From: Parafannyhessea umbonata
Lineage (GTDB): Bacteria > Actinomycetota > Coriobacteriia > Coriobacteriales > Atopobiaceae
Direction of reading: 5' to 3'
Assembly: GCF_012844235.1 (NCBI RefSeq)
Contig: NZ_JABAGR010000002.1
Coordinates: 248,001-312,000, forward strand
Length of the DNA stretch: 64,000 bases
Position numbers and translations under genes: made by a program. This document shows, piece by piece, positions 52,392-60,630 of this stretch (within the stretch, counting starts at the first letter, position 1; the number at the start of each line of letters is the position of its first letter). A model generated the notes under the pieces. That model was not told the DNA's origin, made no database searches, and saw only the letters and a program-made list of their open reading frames with translations.

Positions 52392-54275
52392 ATGGACGAC
52401 AAGAAGAAGCGACAATCGATGATCGTGTACCTGATCATCGCCATCGCGCTTGCAATCGGCCTGCGTGCGTACCTGTACCCCAGCATCACGCAGTCCCAGG
52501 TACAAGAGGTGAGCTACAGCCAGTTCATCGACATGGTGGACGACGGGGACGTGAAGACCGTCAAGCTGAACACCGGCGACAGCAAGATCAGGTTCACGAC
52601 CGACAAGGAGGGCGTGACCTACGAGACCACGCAGTTCCCGAACGACTCGGGGCTCGTGAAGCGCCTGCGCAATGCCGGCGTGAAGTTCTCGGCCGAGATT
52701 CCCGACGACAGCGACGACCTGTGGCTGTACATGATCTTGAGCTACATCCTTCCCATCGCGATCATCTTCGGCGGCGGCTACCTCCTGAACAGGAGGCTGC
52801 GCAAGCAGATGGGTGACGACGGACCCTCCATGAACTTCGGCGGCGGCTTCGGCATGGGCGGAGGGCTCGGCCGCTCGAACGCCAAGGAGGTCAAGGGCAA
52901 GGAGACCGGCGTCACGTTCAAGGACGTCGCCGGGCAGGATGAGGCGAAGGAGTCGCTGCAGGAGATCGTGAACTTCCTCGCCCACCCCGAGAAGTACGCG
53001 GCCATCGGCGCCCGCTGCCCGCGCGGCGCGCTGCTCGTTGGTCCTCCGGGCACGGGCAAGACGCTGCTTGCGAAGGCGGTCGCCGGCGAGGCGGACGTCC
53101 CGTTCTTCCAGATCTCGGGTTCCGAGTTCGTCGAGATGTTCGTGGGCCGCGGTGCCGCGAAGGTGCGCGACCTCTTCAAGCAGGCAAACGAGAAGGCACC
53201 GTGCATCGTGTTCATCGACGAGATCGACACCATCGGCAAGAAGCGCGGCGTCTCGATCAACTCGAACGACGAGCGCGAGCAGACGCTCAACCAGCTCCTG
53301 ACCGAGATGGACGGCTTCGACAACCACAAGGGCATCGTCGTGCTCGCCGCGACGAACCAGCCCGACGTGCTGGACCCGGCGCTGCTGCGCCCCGGCCGCT
53401 TCGACCGTCGCATCCCCGTCGAGCTACCGGACCTCGTGGGCCGCGAGGCGATCCTGAAGCTTCACGCGAACGACGTGAAGATGGAGCCCGGCATCGACTT
53501 CGGCTTCGTGGCGCGCACCACGCCGGGAGCCTCCGGCGCCGACCTCGCGAACATCATCAACGAGGCGGCTCTCAGGGCCGTCCGCATGGGCCGCTCCCGC
53601 GTGACGCAGGAGGACATCACGGAGTCCGTCGACGTGGTCATCGCGGGCGAGAAGAAGAAGTCCACGGTGCTGAACGACCACGAGAAGGAGGTCGTCGCGT
53701 ATCACGAGACCGGCCACGCCATCGTCGCGGCCGTCCAGGACGGCAAGACGCCCGTCTCGAAGATCACGATCGTTCCGCGCACGTCCGGAGCGCTCGGCTT
53801 CACCATGCAGGCGGAGGAGGACGAGCACTACCTCACGACGCGCGAGGAGTACGAGCAGCGCATCGCGGTGCTGTGCGGCGGCCGCGCAGCAGAGGAGCTC
53901 ATCTTCGGACACATGACGTCCGGTGCCGCGAACGACATCGAGAAGGCGACGAAGATCGCGCGCGCCATGGTGACGCAGCTCGGCATGTCCGACAAGTTCG
54001 GCATGGTGGCGCTCGGCGAGTCCCGCAACCGCTACCTCGGCGGAGGCACGGAGCTCACGTGTTCCGACGCGACGGCGACCGAGATCGACAACGAGGTGAC
54101 GGCCATCGTGGAGAAGGGCCATCAGACTGCCCTGAAGACCCTGCGCGACAACCGCTTCAAGCTCCACGAGATCGCGCACTACCTCCAGAAGAAGGAGACC
54201 ATTACGGGCGAGGAGTTCATGAACATCCTCAACCGCGACGACGGCTTCGCACCGAAGTACGGAAGCGAGCAGTAG
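52392..54275 (+). CDS. ftsH: ATP-dependent zinc metalloprotease FtsH
   Basis: A 627-aa membrane AAA+ protease. Two membrane helices (about residues 10-27 and 112-130) flank a small extracytoplasmic domain. The AAA domain has [21 protein letters not shown] (Walker A), IVFIDEID (Walker B) and [11 protein letters not shown] (second region of homology). The zinc site is [10 protein letters not shown] (HExxH) with the third ligand downstream. It degrades membrane and regulatory proteins. ATG 52392 has AGGACGG upstream; the open frame before it is non-coding. It ends with a strong terminator. Confidence 0.96.
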   Translation: MDDKKKRQSMIVYLIIAIALAIGLRAYLYPSITQSQVQEVSYSQFIDMVDDGDVKTVKLNTGDSKIRFTTDKEGVTYETTQFPNDSGLVKRLRNAGVKFSAEIPDDSDDLWLYMILSYILPIAIIFGGGYLLNRRLRKQMGDDGPSMNFGGGFGMGGGLGRSNAKEVKGKETGVTFKDVAGQDEAKESLQEIVNFLAHPEKYAAIGARCPRGALLVGPPGTGKTLLAKAVAGEADVPFFQISGSEFVEMFVGRGAAKVRDLFKQANEKAPCIVFIDEIDTIGKKRGVSINSNDEREQTLNQLLTEMDGFDNHKGIVVLAATNQPDVLDPALLRPGRFDRRIPVELPDLVGREAILKLHANDVKMEPGIDFGFVARTTPGASGADLANIINEAALRAVRMGRSRVTQEDITESVDVVIAGEKKKSTVLNDHEKEVVAYHETGHAIVAAVQDGKTPVSKITIVPRTSGALGFTMQAEEDEHYLTTREEYEQRIAVLCGGRAAEELIFGHMTSGAANDIEKATKIARAMVTQLGMSDKFGMVALGESRNRYLGGGTELTCSDATATEIDNEVTAIVEKGHQTALKTLRDNRFKLHEIAHYLQKKETITGEEFMNILNRDDGFAPKYGSEQ

Positions 54276-54316
54276 CCCGGACCCCTCGGCAGGGGGGCGC
54301 AGGCGCAGAGACTTAG

Positions 54317-54349
54317 ACGGGGCCCCGCGGCGTGCGGGACCCCGTTTTT
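54317..54349 (+). terminator. Terminator of ftsH
   Basis: A 12-step stem with arms ACGGGGCCCCGC and GCGGGACCCCGT (one mismatch) is followed by five T residues, 41 bases after the stop. Confidence 0.9.
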
Positions 54350-54353
54350 GTCT

Positions 54354-54380
54354 GGGCGAGAGGGACAGTCCTTCTCGCCC
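54354..54380. repeat. Inverted pair of the GCGAGAAGGAC motif forming a hairpin
   Basis: Arms GGGCGAGAGGGAC and GTCCTTCTCGCCC are separated by A (54367), giving a 13-bp stem with a single G-T. It lies just after the ftsH terminator and has no T run, so it does not look like another terminator. The right arm is an exact copy of the window-wide 12-mer. Confidence 0.7.
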
Positions 54381-54457
54381 GGCGCTAGCCCCGGGTATGC
54401 AGAATGTCAATTTAGTTGTCGGCCCGCGCCACGATTGTTCCGCGAACGGCCGGCAAG

Positions 54458-54466
54458 TGCTATCAT
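54458..54466 (+). promoter_or_regulatory. Extended -10 promoter of ileS
   Basis: TGC followed directly by TATCAT, about 8-15 bases before the first T-box leader elements. No clear -35 is seen. Confidence 0.5.
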
Positions 54467-54473
54467 TCGGCGT

Positions 54474-54727
54474 GCTGCGTTGATGGGGAGAGTACCTTGG
54501 ACGGGGCGGCCAAGAGAGAGCGGGGACGGTGGGAGCCCGCGGTCGCGTTCAGGGGAAGATCACCCCGGAGCTGCGGTCCGAAAGCCGGTGGCGCCGGCAA
54601 GTAGGCGCCGCCGGAGAGACCGCCGACACAGGTCTACCGAGTAAGGCGGAAATCCGCTCGCTGGGTGGTCACAAGCGAAGTGTAATCGGAGCGCTTCGTC
54701 CCAGCAGGAGGGACGGGCGCTCCTTTT
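54474..54727 (+). promoter_or_regulatory. T-box riboswitch (tRNA-Ile-sensing leader) of ileS
   Basis: The leader shows the T-box order. Stem I has an AGAGAG segment and a GC-rich apical arm (54513-54540). The specifier loop shows GAAG-ATC-ACCCC with Ile codon ATC at 54559-54561. A GCGGA/TCCGC stem III comes next. The T-box sequence is GGGTGGTCACAAGCG (54663-54677), then TTCGTCCC (54695-54702). The terminator pairs GGAGCGC with GCGCTCC (inner GTCCC/GGGAC), followed by TTTT at 54724-54727. Uncharged tRNA-Ile would pair with ATC and stabilise the antiterminator, permitting ileS transcription. Control is by termination. Confidence 0.9.
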
Positions 54728-54758
54728 CGTGGGTGCCCAGGAAAGGGAAGGACACGAG

Positions 54759-57572
54759 GTGGCAAACAAGTACAAGAAGACGATGAACTTGCCCAAGACC
54801 AAGTTCTCGATGCGGGCCGGCCTCGCCCAGCACGAGCCCGAGAGGCTCAAGGGCTGGGACGAGAACGACGTCTATGGCCAGCTGCTCAAGAAGAATGAGG
54901 GGCACGAGAAGTTCGTGCTCCACGACGGACCCCCGTACGCCAACGGCCCGATCCACCTTGGCCACGCCCAGAACAAGATCTCTAAGGACATCATCAACCG
55001 CTACTGGTCGATGCGTGGATACCAGACGCCGTACGTGCCCGGCTGGGACTGCCACGGACAGCCGATCGAGCACAAGGTCGAGCAGATGCTCGGGACCGAT
55101 AAGTTCAACCAGCTCCCCACGGTGAAGATCCGCGAGCTGTGCCGCAAGATGGCCGTAGAGCAGGTCGACACCCAGCGCCAGGGCTTCAAGCGCCTGGGCG
55201 TCCTGGGCGAGTGGGGAAACCCCTACCTCACCTACACGCACGACTACGACGCGACCGACGTGGAGATCTTCAAGGCGATCTTCGACAAGGGCGCCATCTA
55301 CCGCGGCCGCAAGCCCGTGCACTGGTGCACGCATTGCCACACGGCGCTCGCCGAGGCCGAGATCGAGTACGGCGACGAGGTCAGCCCCGCCATCTTCGTG
55401 CGCTTCGAGATGACGACGGTTCCCGAGGGCCTCGAGGCCTACGAGGGCAGGCTCTGGGTCGACATCTGGACGACGACCCCGTGGACCCTTCCCGCCGACG
55501 ACGCCGTCATCCTGCACCCCGAGGCAGACTACGTCGCGGTCGTCGTGGACGGCCGCGCCGAGATCATGGCGGAGGCGCTCGTCGAGAAGGACTGCGAGAA
55601 GTTTGGCTACGAGTCCTTCGAGCTCGCCCGCCGCGCCGACGGCGAGGTGTGGCGCATGTCCGGAACGGACCTCTGCCACAACAAGTACAAGCAGCCGATC
55701 TTTGGCGGCCAGGGCGTCGAGGGCGAGTTCATCTATGCGGACTATGTCACGCTCGACGACGGCACCGGCATCGTCCACACCGCGCCCGGTCACGGCGTCG
55801 ACGACTACAACGCGGGCATGCGCTTCAACATCCCCGTCGTGATGCCCGTCGACGACGACGGCAACTTCTACAGGGGCGACGGCATGGGCACGGGCGGCCC
55901 GTGGTCCGGAATGAACGTGAACGACGCGAACCCCAAGATCATCGAGTGGCTCCAGGAGCGCGGCACGCTCATCCTGCACGAGGACATCACGCACAGCTAC
56001 CCGCACTGCTGGCGCTGCAAGCAGCCCGTCATCTTCCGCGCCACGAGCCAGTGGTTCGTCTCGATGGACAAGACCGGCCTGCGCAAGGATGCCCTCCGCG
56101 AGCTCGAGAAGGTCAAGTTCTACCCCGCGCACTCCCGCAACCGCATCACCTCTATGGTCGAGGGCAGGCCTGACTGGTGCATTTCTCGCCAGCGCAACTG
56201 GGGCGTGCCCATCCCTGCCTTCACCTGTCAGGACTGCGGCGAGACCGTCATGAACGACGACACGCTCGACAAGGTGATCGAGCTCTTCCGCAGGGAGGGC
56301 TCCGACGCCTGGTTCACCGAGGACCCCGCGAGCTACCTGGGCGACGCCTGCGTATGCCCCAAGTGCGGCAGCCACCACCTGAAGGCGAACAAGGACATCC
56401 TCGACGTCTGGTGGGACTCCGGCGTCAGCCACACCGCCGTCTGCAAGCACCGCGGCTACCTCAAGTTCCCGGCGGACGTGTACCTGGAGGGCTCCGACCA
56501 GCACCGCGGCTGGTTCATGAGCTCGCTCATGACGTCGGTCGGCGCGTACGACAAGGCGCCGTACAAGGCCGTCATCAGCCAGGGCTTCACGCTCGACGGC
56601 CAGGGCCGCAAGATGAGCAAGTCGCTCGGCAACGTCATCGACCCGAACAGCGTGTGCGACAACGAGGGCGCCGACGTCCTGCGCCTGTGGCTCGCGTCCG
56701 TCGACACCTCCGTGGACGTCCCGTGCGATGACACGATCCTCTCGCACGTCGGCGACGCGTACCGCAAGATCCGCAACACCCTGCGCTTCCTGCTCGGTGA
56801 GCTCGAGGGCCAGTTCGACCCGGCGACGGACGGCCTGCCGTTCGACGAGCTCGAGCCGTTCGACAAGCTGACGCTCGCCCACATGTGCGAGGTCCACGAC
56901 GTCGTGACGAAGGCATACTCCGAGTACCGCTTCAACGTGGTGTACCGCAACCTGTACGACTACGTGACGGAGCTGTCCAACGGCTACCTCAACGCCACAA
57001 AGGACCGCACGTACTGCGGCGGAAAGGGCACGCACGAGCGCCTGTCCGCGCAGACGACGTGGGCGCACATCCTCACGATGCTCGTCCACGACCTGCAGCC
57101 CGTCCTCGTGTACACCACGGACGAGATCATGCAGTACCTGCCGGAGTCCATGCGCGACGGCCAGACGTACGCCGCCCTTCTGGACTGGTACCAGAACCCC
57201 GTCGACGAGGACGTGTACCAGGGCCTTCTGCCCGCGTACCGGGCGCTCGTCGAGGCGCGCGGCGCGTTCACCAAGGCCTACGAGGAGGCCGCGGCGTCCG
57301 GCGTCTTCGAGGAGAAGACGACGCAGGCGGCCCGCGCGGAGCTGACGCTCCCGCAGGAGCAGTACGACGTGCTCGCGCAGACCGGTTGCGACCTGGCGGA
57401 GGCTTTCGTGTGCTCCGACGTGTGCATGCACGCCGGCGAGGAGCTTTCCTGCGAGGTGCTTCCCGCCAACGGCGAGAAGTGCCCGCGCTGCTGGAACTGG
57501 CGCGAGCTCGGCGAGGACGGCCTGTGCGAGAGGTGCCACGACGTCGTGGCGCAGCTCGCGGACGAGGAGTAG
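54759..57572 (+). CDS. ileS: Isoleucyl-tRNA synthetase
   Basis: A 937-aa class I synthetase. The HIGH motif is PPYANGPIHLGHAQNKI and the KMSKS motif is GQGRKMSKSLGNVIDPN. IleRS features are WDCHGQPIEHKVE, the editing domain with WTTTPWTLPADDAV, SDQHRGWFMSS, and a C-terminal zinc ribbon (KCPRCWNWRELG ... CERCHDVV), the bacterial type. Start GTG 54759 has GGAAGGA 6 bases upstream. Expression is set by the T-box leader. lspA follows after 7 bases. Confidence 0.97.
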   Translation: MANKYKKTMNLPKTKFSMRAGLAQHEPERLKGWDENDVYGQLLKKNEGHEKFVLHDGPPYANGPIHLGHAQNKISKDIINRYWSMRGYQTPYVPGWDCHGQPIEHKVEQMLGTDKFNQLPTVKIRELCRKMAVEQVDTQRQGFKRLGVLGEWGNPYLTYTHDYDATDVEIFKAIFDKGAIYRGRKPVHWCTHCHTALAEAEIEYGDEVSPAIFVRFEMTTVPEGLEAYEGRLWVDIWTTTPWTLPADDAVILHPEADYVAVVVDGRAEIMAEALVEKDCEKFGYESFELARRADGEVWRMSGTDLCHNKYKQPIFGGQGVEGEFIYADYVTLDDGTGIVHTAPGHGVDDYNAGMRFNIPVVMPVDDDGNFYRGDGMGTGGPWSGMNVNDANPKIIEWLQERGTLILHEDITHSYPHCWRCKQPVIFRATSQWFVSMDKTGLRKDALRELEKVKFYPAHSRNRITSMVEGRPDWCISRQRNWGVPIPAFTCQDCGETVMNDDTLDKVIELFRREGSDAWFTEDPASYLGDACVCPKCGSHHLKANKDILDVWWDSGVSHTAVCKHRGYLKFPADVYLEGSDQHRGWFMSSLMTSVGAYDKAPYKAVISQGFTLDGQGRKMSKSLGNVIDPNSVCDNEGADVLRLWLASVDTSVDVPCDDTILSHVGDAYRKIRNTLRFLLGELEGQFDPATDGLPFDELEPFDKLTLAHMCEVHDVVTKAYSEYRFNVVYRNLYDYVTELSNGYLNATKDRTYCGGKGTHERLSAQTTWAHILTMLVHDLQPVLVYTTDEIMQYLPESMRDGQTYAALLDWYQNPVDEDVYQGLLPAYRALVEARGAFTKAYEEAAASGVFEEKTTQAARAELTLPQEQYDVLAQTGCDLAEAFVCSDVCMHAGEELSCEVLPANGEKCPRCWNWRELGEDGLCERCHDVVAQLADEE

Positions 57573-57579
57573 CGGTAGC

Positions 57580-58095
57580 GTGGTAGCGACGAGCAAGGTT
57601 TCGGCAAGGGGCACCCGGGCGATCGTGTTCTGGGTCGCCGTGTGCCTCGTGCTGGTGCTTGACCAGACCACAAAGCTCGCGGTGCGCTCCGTCCTGCGCG
57701 TGGGGGAGCGCCAGACCCTCGTCCCGGGGGTGCTGGACCTCCTGTACGTGAAGAACGACGGCGCGGCCTTCAGCCTCGGTCGTGGGGCGGGACCGCTGTT
57801 CGTGCTCATCGCGGCCGCCGTCGTGTGCGTGGCGTTCGCGTACGTGTGGCGCGAGGACATACCCCTGTCGCTCGTGCTGCCCGTCGCGTGCGTCGCGGGT
57901 GGCGGCGTCGGCAACATGGTCGACAGACTGTGCGCCGGCTACGTCACGGACTTCCTCGCGACCTCGTTCGTCGACTTCCCGGTGTTCAACGTCGCCGACA
58001 TCTTCGTGACGTGCGGCATCGTGTGCGCGCTTGTCGCGTACAACGTGTGGGAGTCCGGGCGCGAGCGCGCAAACGCGGACGCCGGCGGCAGGTAG
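57580..58095 (+). CDS. lspA: Prolipoprotein signal peptidase (signal peptidase II)
   Basis: A 171-aa integral membrane aspartic protease that cuts lipoprotein signal peptides. Four hydrophobic helices are visible. The conserved LDQTTK, KNDGAAFS, GGVGNMVDR and FPVFNVADIFVTCG contain the two catalytic Asp residues (in MVDR and VADIF). Start GTG 57580 is 7 bases after ileS, so it is co-transcribed, as in many bacteria. Its substrates would include the lipoproteins at 25442 and 63196. Confidence 0.95.
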   Translation: MVATSKVSARGTRAIVFWVAVCLVLVLDQTTKLAVRSVLRVGERQTLVPGVLDLLYVKNDGAAFSLGRGAGPLFVLIAAAVVCVAFAYVWREDIPLSLVLPVACVAGGGVGNMVDRLCAGYVTDFLATSFVDFPVFNVADIFVTCGIVCALVAYNVWESGRERANADAGGR

Positions 58096-58186
58096 CGGGC
58101 GTCAAGACACAACGCAAGCCCAAGGCGTGGGTCCGGCTTCGTCCGGGCCCACGCCCGTGCAAAGGAGAGGAACGGGTGAGAAGGAC

Positions 58187-59206
58187 ATGGCCGTCATCGT
58201 GAACGCCCTCGTGGGCCCGGAGTCAGACGGGCTGAGACTCGACACGTTCCTCGCGAGCGTGGACGGATGCCCTTCTCGCAGTGCGTGCGCAAAGCTCGTC
58301 GCGGCAGGCGAGGTCACCATAAACTCGACGCTCGCGACGTCCAAGAGCGAGACCGTGTGCCTTGGGGACCGCATCCAGGCGCGCCTTCCCGATCCGGAGC
58401 CCGAGGACGGGGCGCTCGCGCCCAACCCGTCCATCCCGCTCGACGTGCGCTTCGAGGACGACCACCTCATCGTGCTTTCCAAGCAGGCGGGGCTCGTGTG
58501 CCACCCCAGCCCGGGCCACGTGGACGACACGCTCGCGAACGCGCTCGTCGCGCGCTGCGGCTACGGGCACCTCGGCATGCTGCAGGGGGACGACAGGCCC
58601 GGCATCGTGCACCGGCTCGACATGGACACCTCCGGCCTCATGGTGTGCGCTAAGGACGACGCCACGCAGAAGGCGCTGCAGGACCTCATCCGCCTGCGCG
58701 TGCTCGACAGGCGCTACGTCACGCTCGTGCACGGCTACGTCGCGCCGGACTCCGGTACCATCACCACGGGCATCGCGCGCTCGCGTCGCGACCGGCTCCG
58801 CATGACGGTCTCGGACGACCCGGGTGCGCGCGAGGCCATCACGACGTTCCGCACGCTCGAGCGCTTCGAGGCCGGCAGGTTCGACGAGGGCTTCTCGCTT
58901 CTGGAGTGCCACCTCTACACCGGGCGCACGCACCAGATCCGCGTGCACATGCGTCACGCGGGCCATCCCTGCGTTGGGGACCAGCTCTACGGCCGCGGCG
59001 ACGACCGCACCAACATGGGGTTGCGTCGCCAGTTCCTGCACTCGTGGCACATCCGCTTCGACCACCCCGTTACTGGAGAGACCATCGAGCTTGCGGACCG
59101 CCTGCCCCCCGACCTCTCGTCTGTACTAGAATCGCTACATGACCGCTCTATGGGCCGCACCCAAGCGGGGGAGAAGATCTGCCCCCTGCTCGTGGCAGGG
59201 TCCTAG
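58187..59206 (+). CDS. rluD: RluD-type 23S rRNA pseudouridine synthase
   Basis: A 339-aa pseudouridine synthase. An N-terminal S4 RNA-binding domain (RLDTFLASVDGCPSRSACAKLVAAGEVTINS) precedes the catalytic domain with IVHRLDMDTSGLMVCAK (catalytic Asp in HRLDMDTSG), RRYVTLVHG and YTGRTHQIRVHM. This is the RluA/RluD family; RluD is the likely member from the lspA neighbourhood. ATG 58187 is preceded by AAAGGAGAGG and GGTGAGAAGGAC. It is followed by a glycosyltransferase gene after 29 bases. Confidence 0.92.
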   Translation: MAVIVNALVGPESDGLRLDTFLASVDGCPSRSACAKLVAAGEVTINSTLATSKSETVCLGDRIQARLPDPEPEDGALAPNPSIPLDVRFEDDHLIVLSKQAGLVCHPSPGHVDDTLANALVARCGYGHLGMLQGDDRPGIVHRLDMDTSGLMVCAKDDATQKALQDLIRLRVLDRRYVTLVHGYVAPDSGTITTGIARSRRDRLRMTVSDDPGAREAITTFRTLERFEAGRFDEGFSLLECHLYTGRTHQIRVHMRHAGHPCVGDQLYGRGDDRTNMGLRRQFLHSWHIRFDHPVTGETIELADRLPPDLSSVLESLHDRSMGRTQAGEKICPLLVAGS

Positions 59207-59235
59207 GGCCACCATCAGTTGTGGAAGGATGCCGC

Positions 59236-60534
59236 GTGGAACTGGCCAGGCTCGGGACGACCCCCATCACAGTCTTCAACAACCTCGTGGGGGCCCTCTT
59301 CACGCTCGCATACCTCTACCAGGTCTTCTATACCATCTGGGTCATGATTCGCGGAGAGGTGAAGCTGCCCGTCGCGAAGAGGAGCCACTCGTACGCGTTC
59401 GTCATCGCGGCGCACAACGAGGAGTCGGTCATCGGCAACCTCGTGCGCTCCATCAAGGCGCAGCGCTACGACGGCCTCATAGACTGCTACGTCGTAGCGG
59501 ACGCGTGCACGGACCGGACGGTGGAGGTCGCCCGGGAGGCCGGCGCCATCGTGTGGGAGCGAAACGACCTCGCACGACGTGGCAAGAGCTGGGTGTTGGA
59601 CTTCGCGTTCGACAGGATACTGAACCAGCAGGAGTGCCCGTACGAGGGCTTCTTCGTGATGGATGCCGACAACGTGATCTCGCCGGACTACGTCGAGATC
59701 ATGAACAAGGCCTTCGACCAGGGGTTCCTCGTCTGCACGAGCTACCGCAACTCCAAGAACTTCGACTCAAGCTGGGTGAGCGCGGGCTACTCGCTCTGGT
59801 TCATGCGCGAGTCGCGCTACCTCAACAACGCGCGCATGCTGCTGGGGACGAGCTGCGCGATCTCGGGGTCCGGCTGGCTCGTCTCGGCGTCCATCATCCG
59901 CGGGATGCACGGCTGGATGTTCCACACGCTCACGGAGGACCTCCAGTTCACGGCGTTCTGCGCTTCTCACAACATAAGGATCGGCTATGCGCCGGCGGAG
60001 TTCTTCGACGAGCAGCCGACTGACTTCAAGACGTCGTGGACGCAGCGCATGAGGTGGTCGCGCGGCGGATACCAGGTGTTCTTCTCGTACTGGCGAGACC
60101 TCGTGCGCGGCATCTTCAGGGGGCACTTCTTCGCGTCGTACGACATGCTCATGACCATGTCGCCCGCGATGTTCCTCACCATCATCTCCGTGTTCGTGAA
60201 CCTCGCGTACCTCATCATCGGCACGGCGAGCCGCGGCTTCATCGCGACGCAGAGCGAGCTCGGCGCGTGCGTGGGGTCTATCGTGACCACGCTCGTGTCC
60301 TCGTATGGGATGTTCTTCCTCATGGGGCTCGTCACCACGATATCGGAGCGCAGACACATCCACGCGCGCAGCCGCTGGCGCGTGATCGCGAACGTATTCA
60401 CGTTCCCCATATTCGAGCTCTCGTACATCCCCATCAACGTGGTGGCCCTGTTCAAGAAGGTCGACTGGGTGCCCGTGAAGCACGACATCGCGGTTAACTT
60501 TGATGAGGTGGTGAGTGACGGTGGCACAAGGTAG
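59236..60534 (+). CDS. Membrane-bound family 2 glycosyltransferase
   Basis: A 432-aa processive-type GT-A glycosyltransferase. One N-terminal membrane helix is followed by FVIAAHNEESVIGNLVRSI, ADACTDRTVEVA, VMDADNVISPDYV (DxD-like metal site), HTLTEDLQF (catalytic TED) and QRMRWSRGGYQ (the Q(x)xRW motif). Two or three C-terminal membrane helices follow. It would polymerise or transfer a sugar on the inner membrane face, as in exopolysaccharide or glycolipid synthesis; the donor is unknown. GTG 59236 has GGAAGGA 6 bases upstream. No other polysaccharide gene is nearby. Confidence 0.88.
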   Translation: MELARLGTTPITVFNNLVGALFTLAYLYQVFYTIWVMIRGEVKLPVAKRSHSYAFVIAAHNEESVIGNLVRSIKAQRYDGLIDCYVVADACTDRTVEVAREAGAIVWERNDLARRGKSWVLDFAFDRILNQQECPYEGFFVMDADNVISPDYVEIMNKAFDQGFLVCTSYRNSKNFDSSWVSAGYSLWFMRESRYLNNARMLLGTSCAISGSGWLVSASIIRGMHGWMFHTLTEDLQFTAFCASHNIRIGYAPAEFFDEQPTDFKTSWTQRMRWSRGGYQVFFSYWRDLVRGIFRGHFFASYDMLMTMSPAMFLTIISVFVNLAYLIIGTASRGFIATQSELGACVGSIVTTLVSSYGMFFLMGLVTTISERRHIHARSRWRVIANVFTFPIFELSYIPINVVALFKKVDWVPVKHDIAVNFDEVVSDGGTR

Positions 60535-60552
60535 TTCGTACCTGCCACAAGG

Positions 60553-60561
60553 TGCTACAAT
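60553..60561 (+). promoter_or_regulatory. Extended -10 promoter of guaB
   Basis: TGC followed directly by TACAAT, 70 bases upstream of the IMP dehydrogenase start and just after the preceding gene's stop. Confidence 0.55.
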
Positions 60562-60630
60562 CGGTCAAATCGTATCGGCGGCGTGAGCAAACGAGTCGAC
60601 AAACGGCATATGGAGTAAAGGAGATTGCGC

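Noticed and set aside
54669..57917. A 1082-codon open frame antisense to ileS and lspA
   Set aside because: Long antisense frames arise in GC-rich coding DNA. It has no recognisable domain or start signal and mirrors two certain genes.
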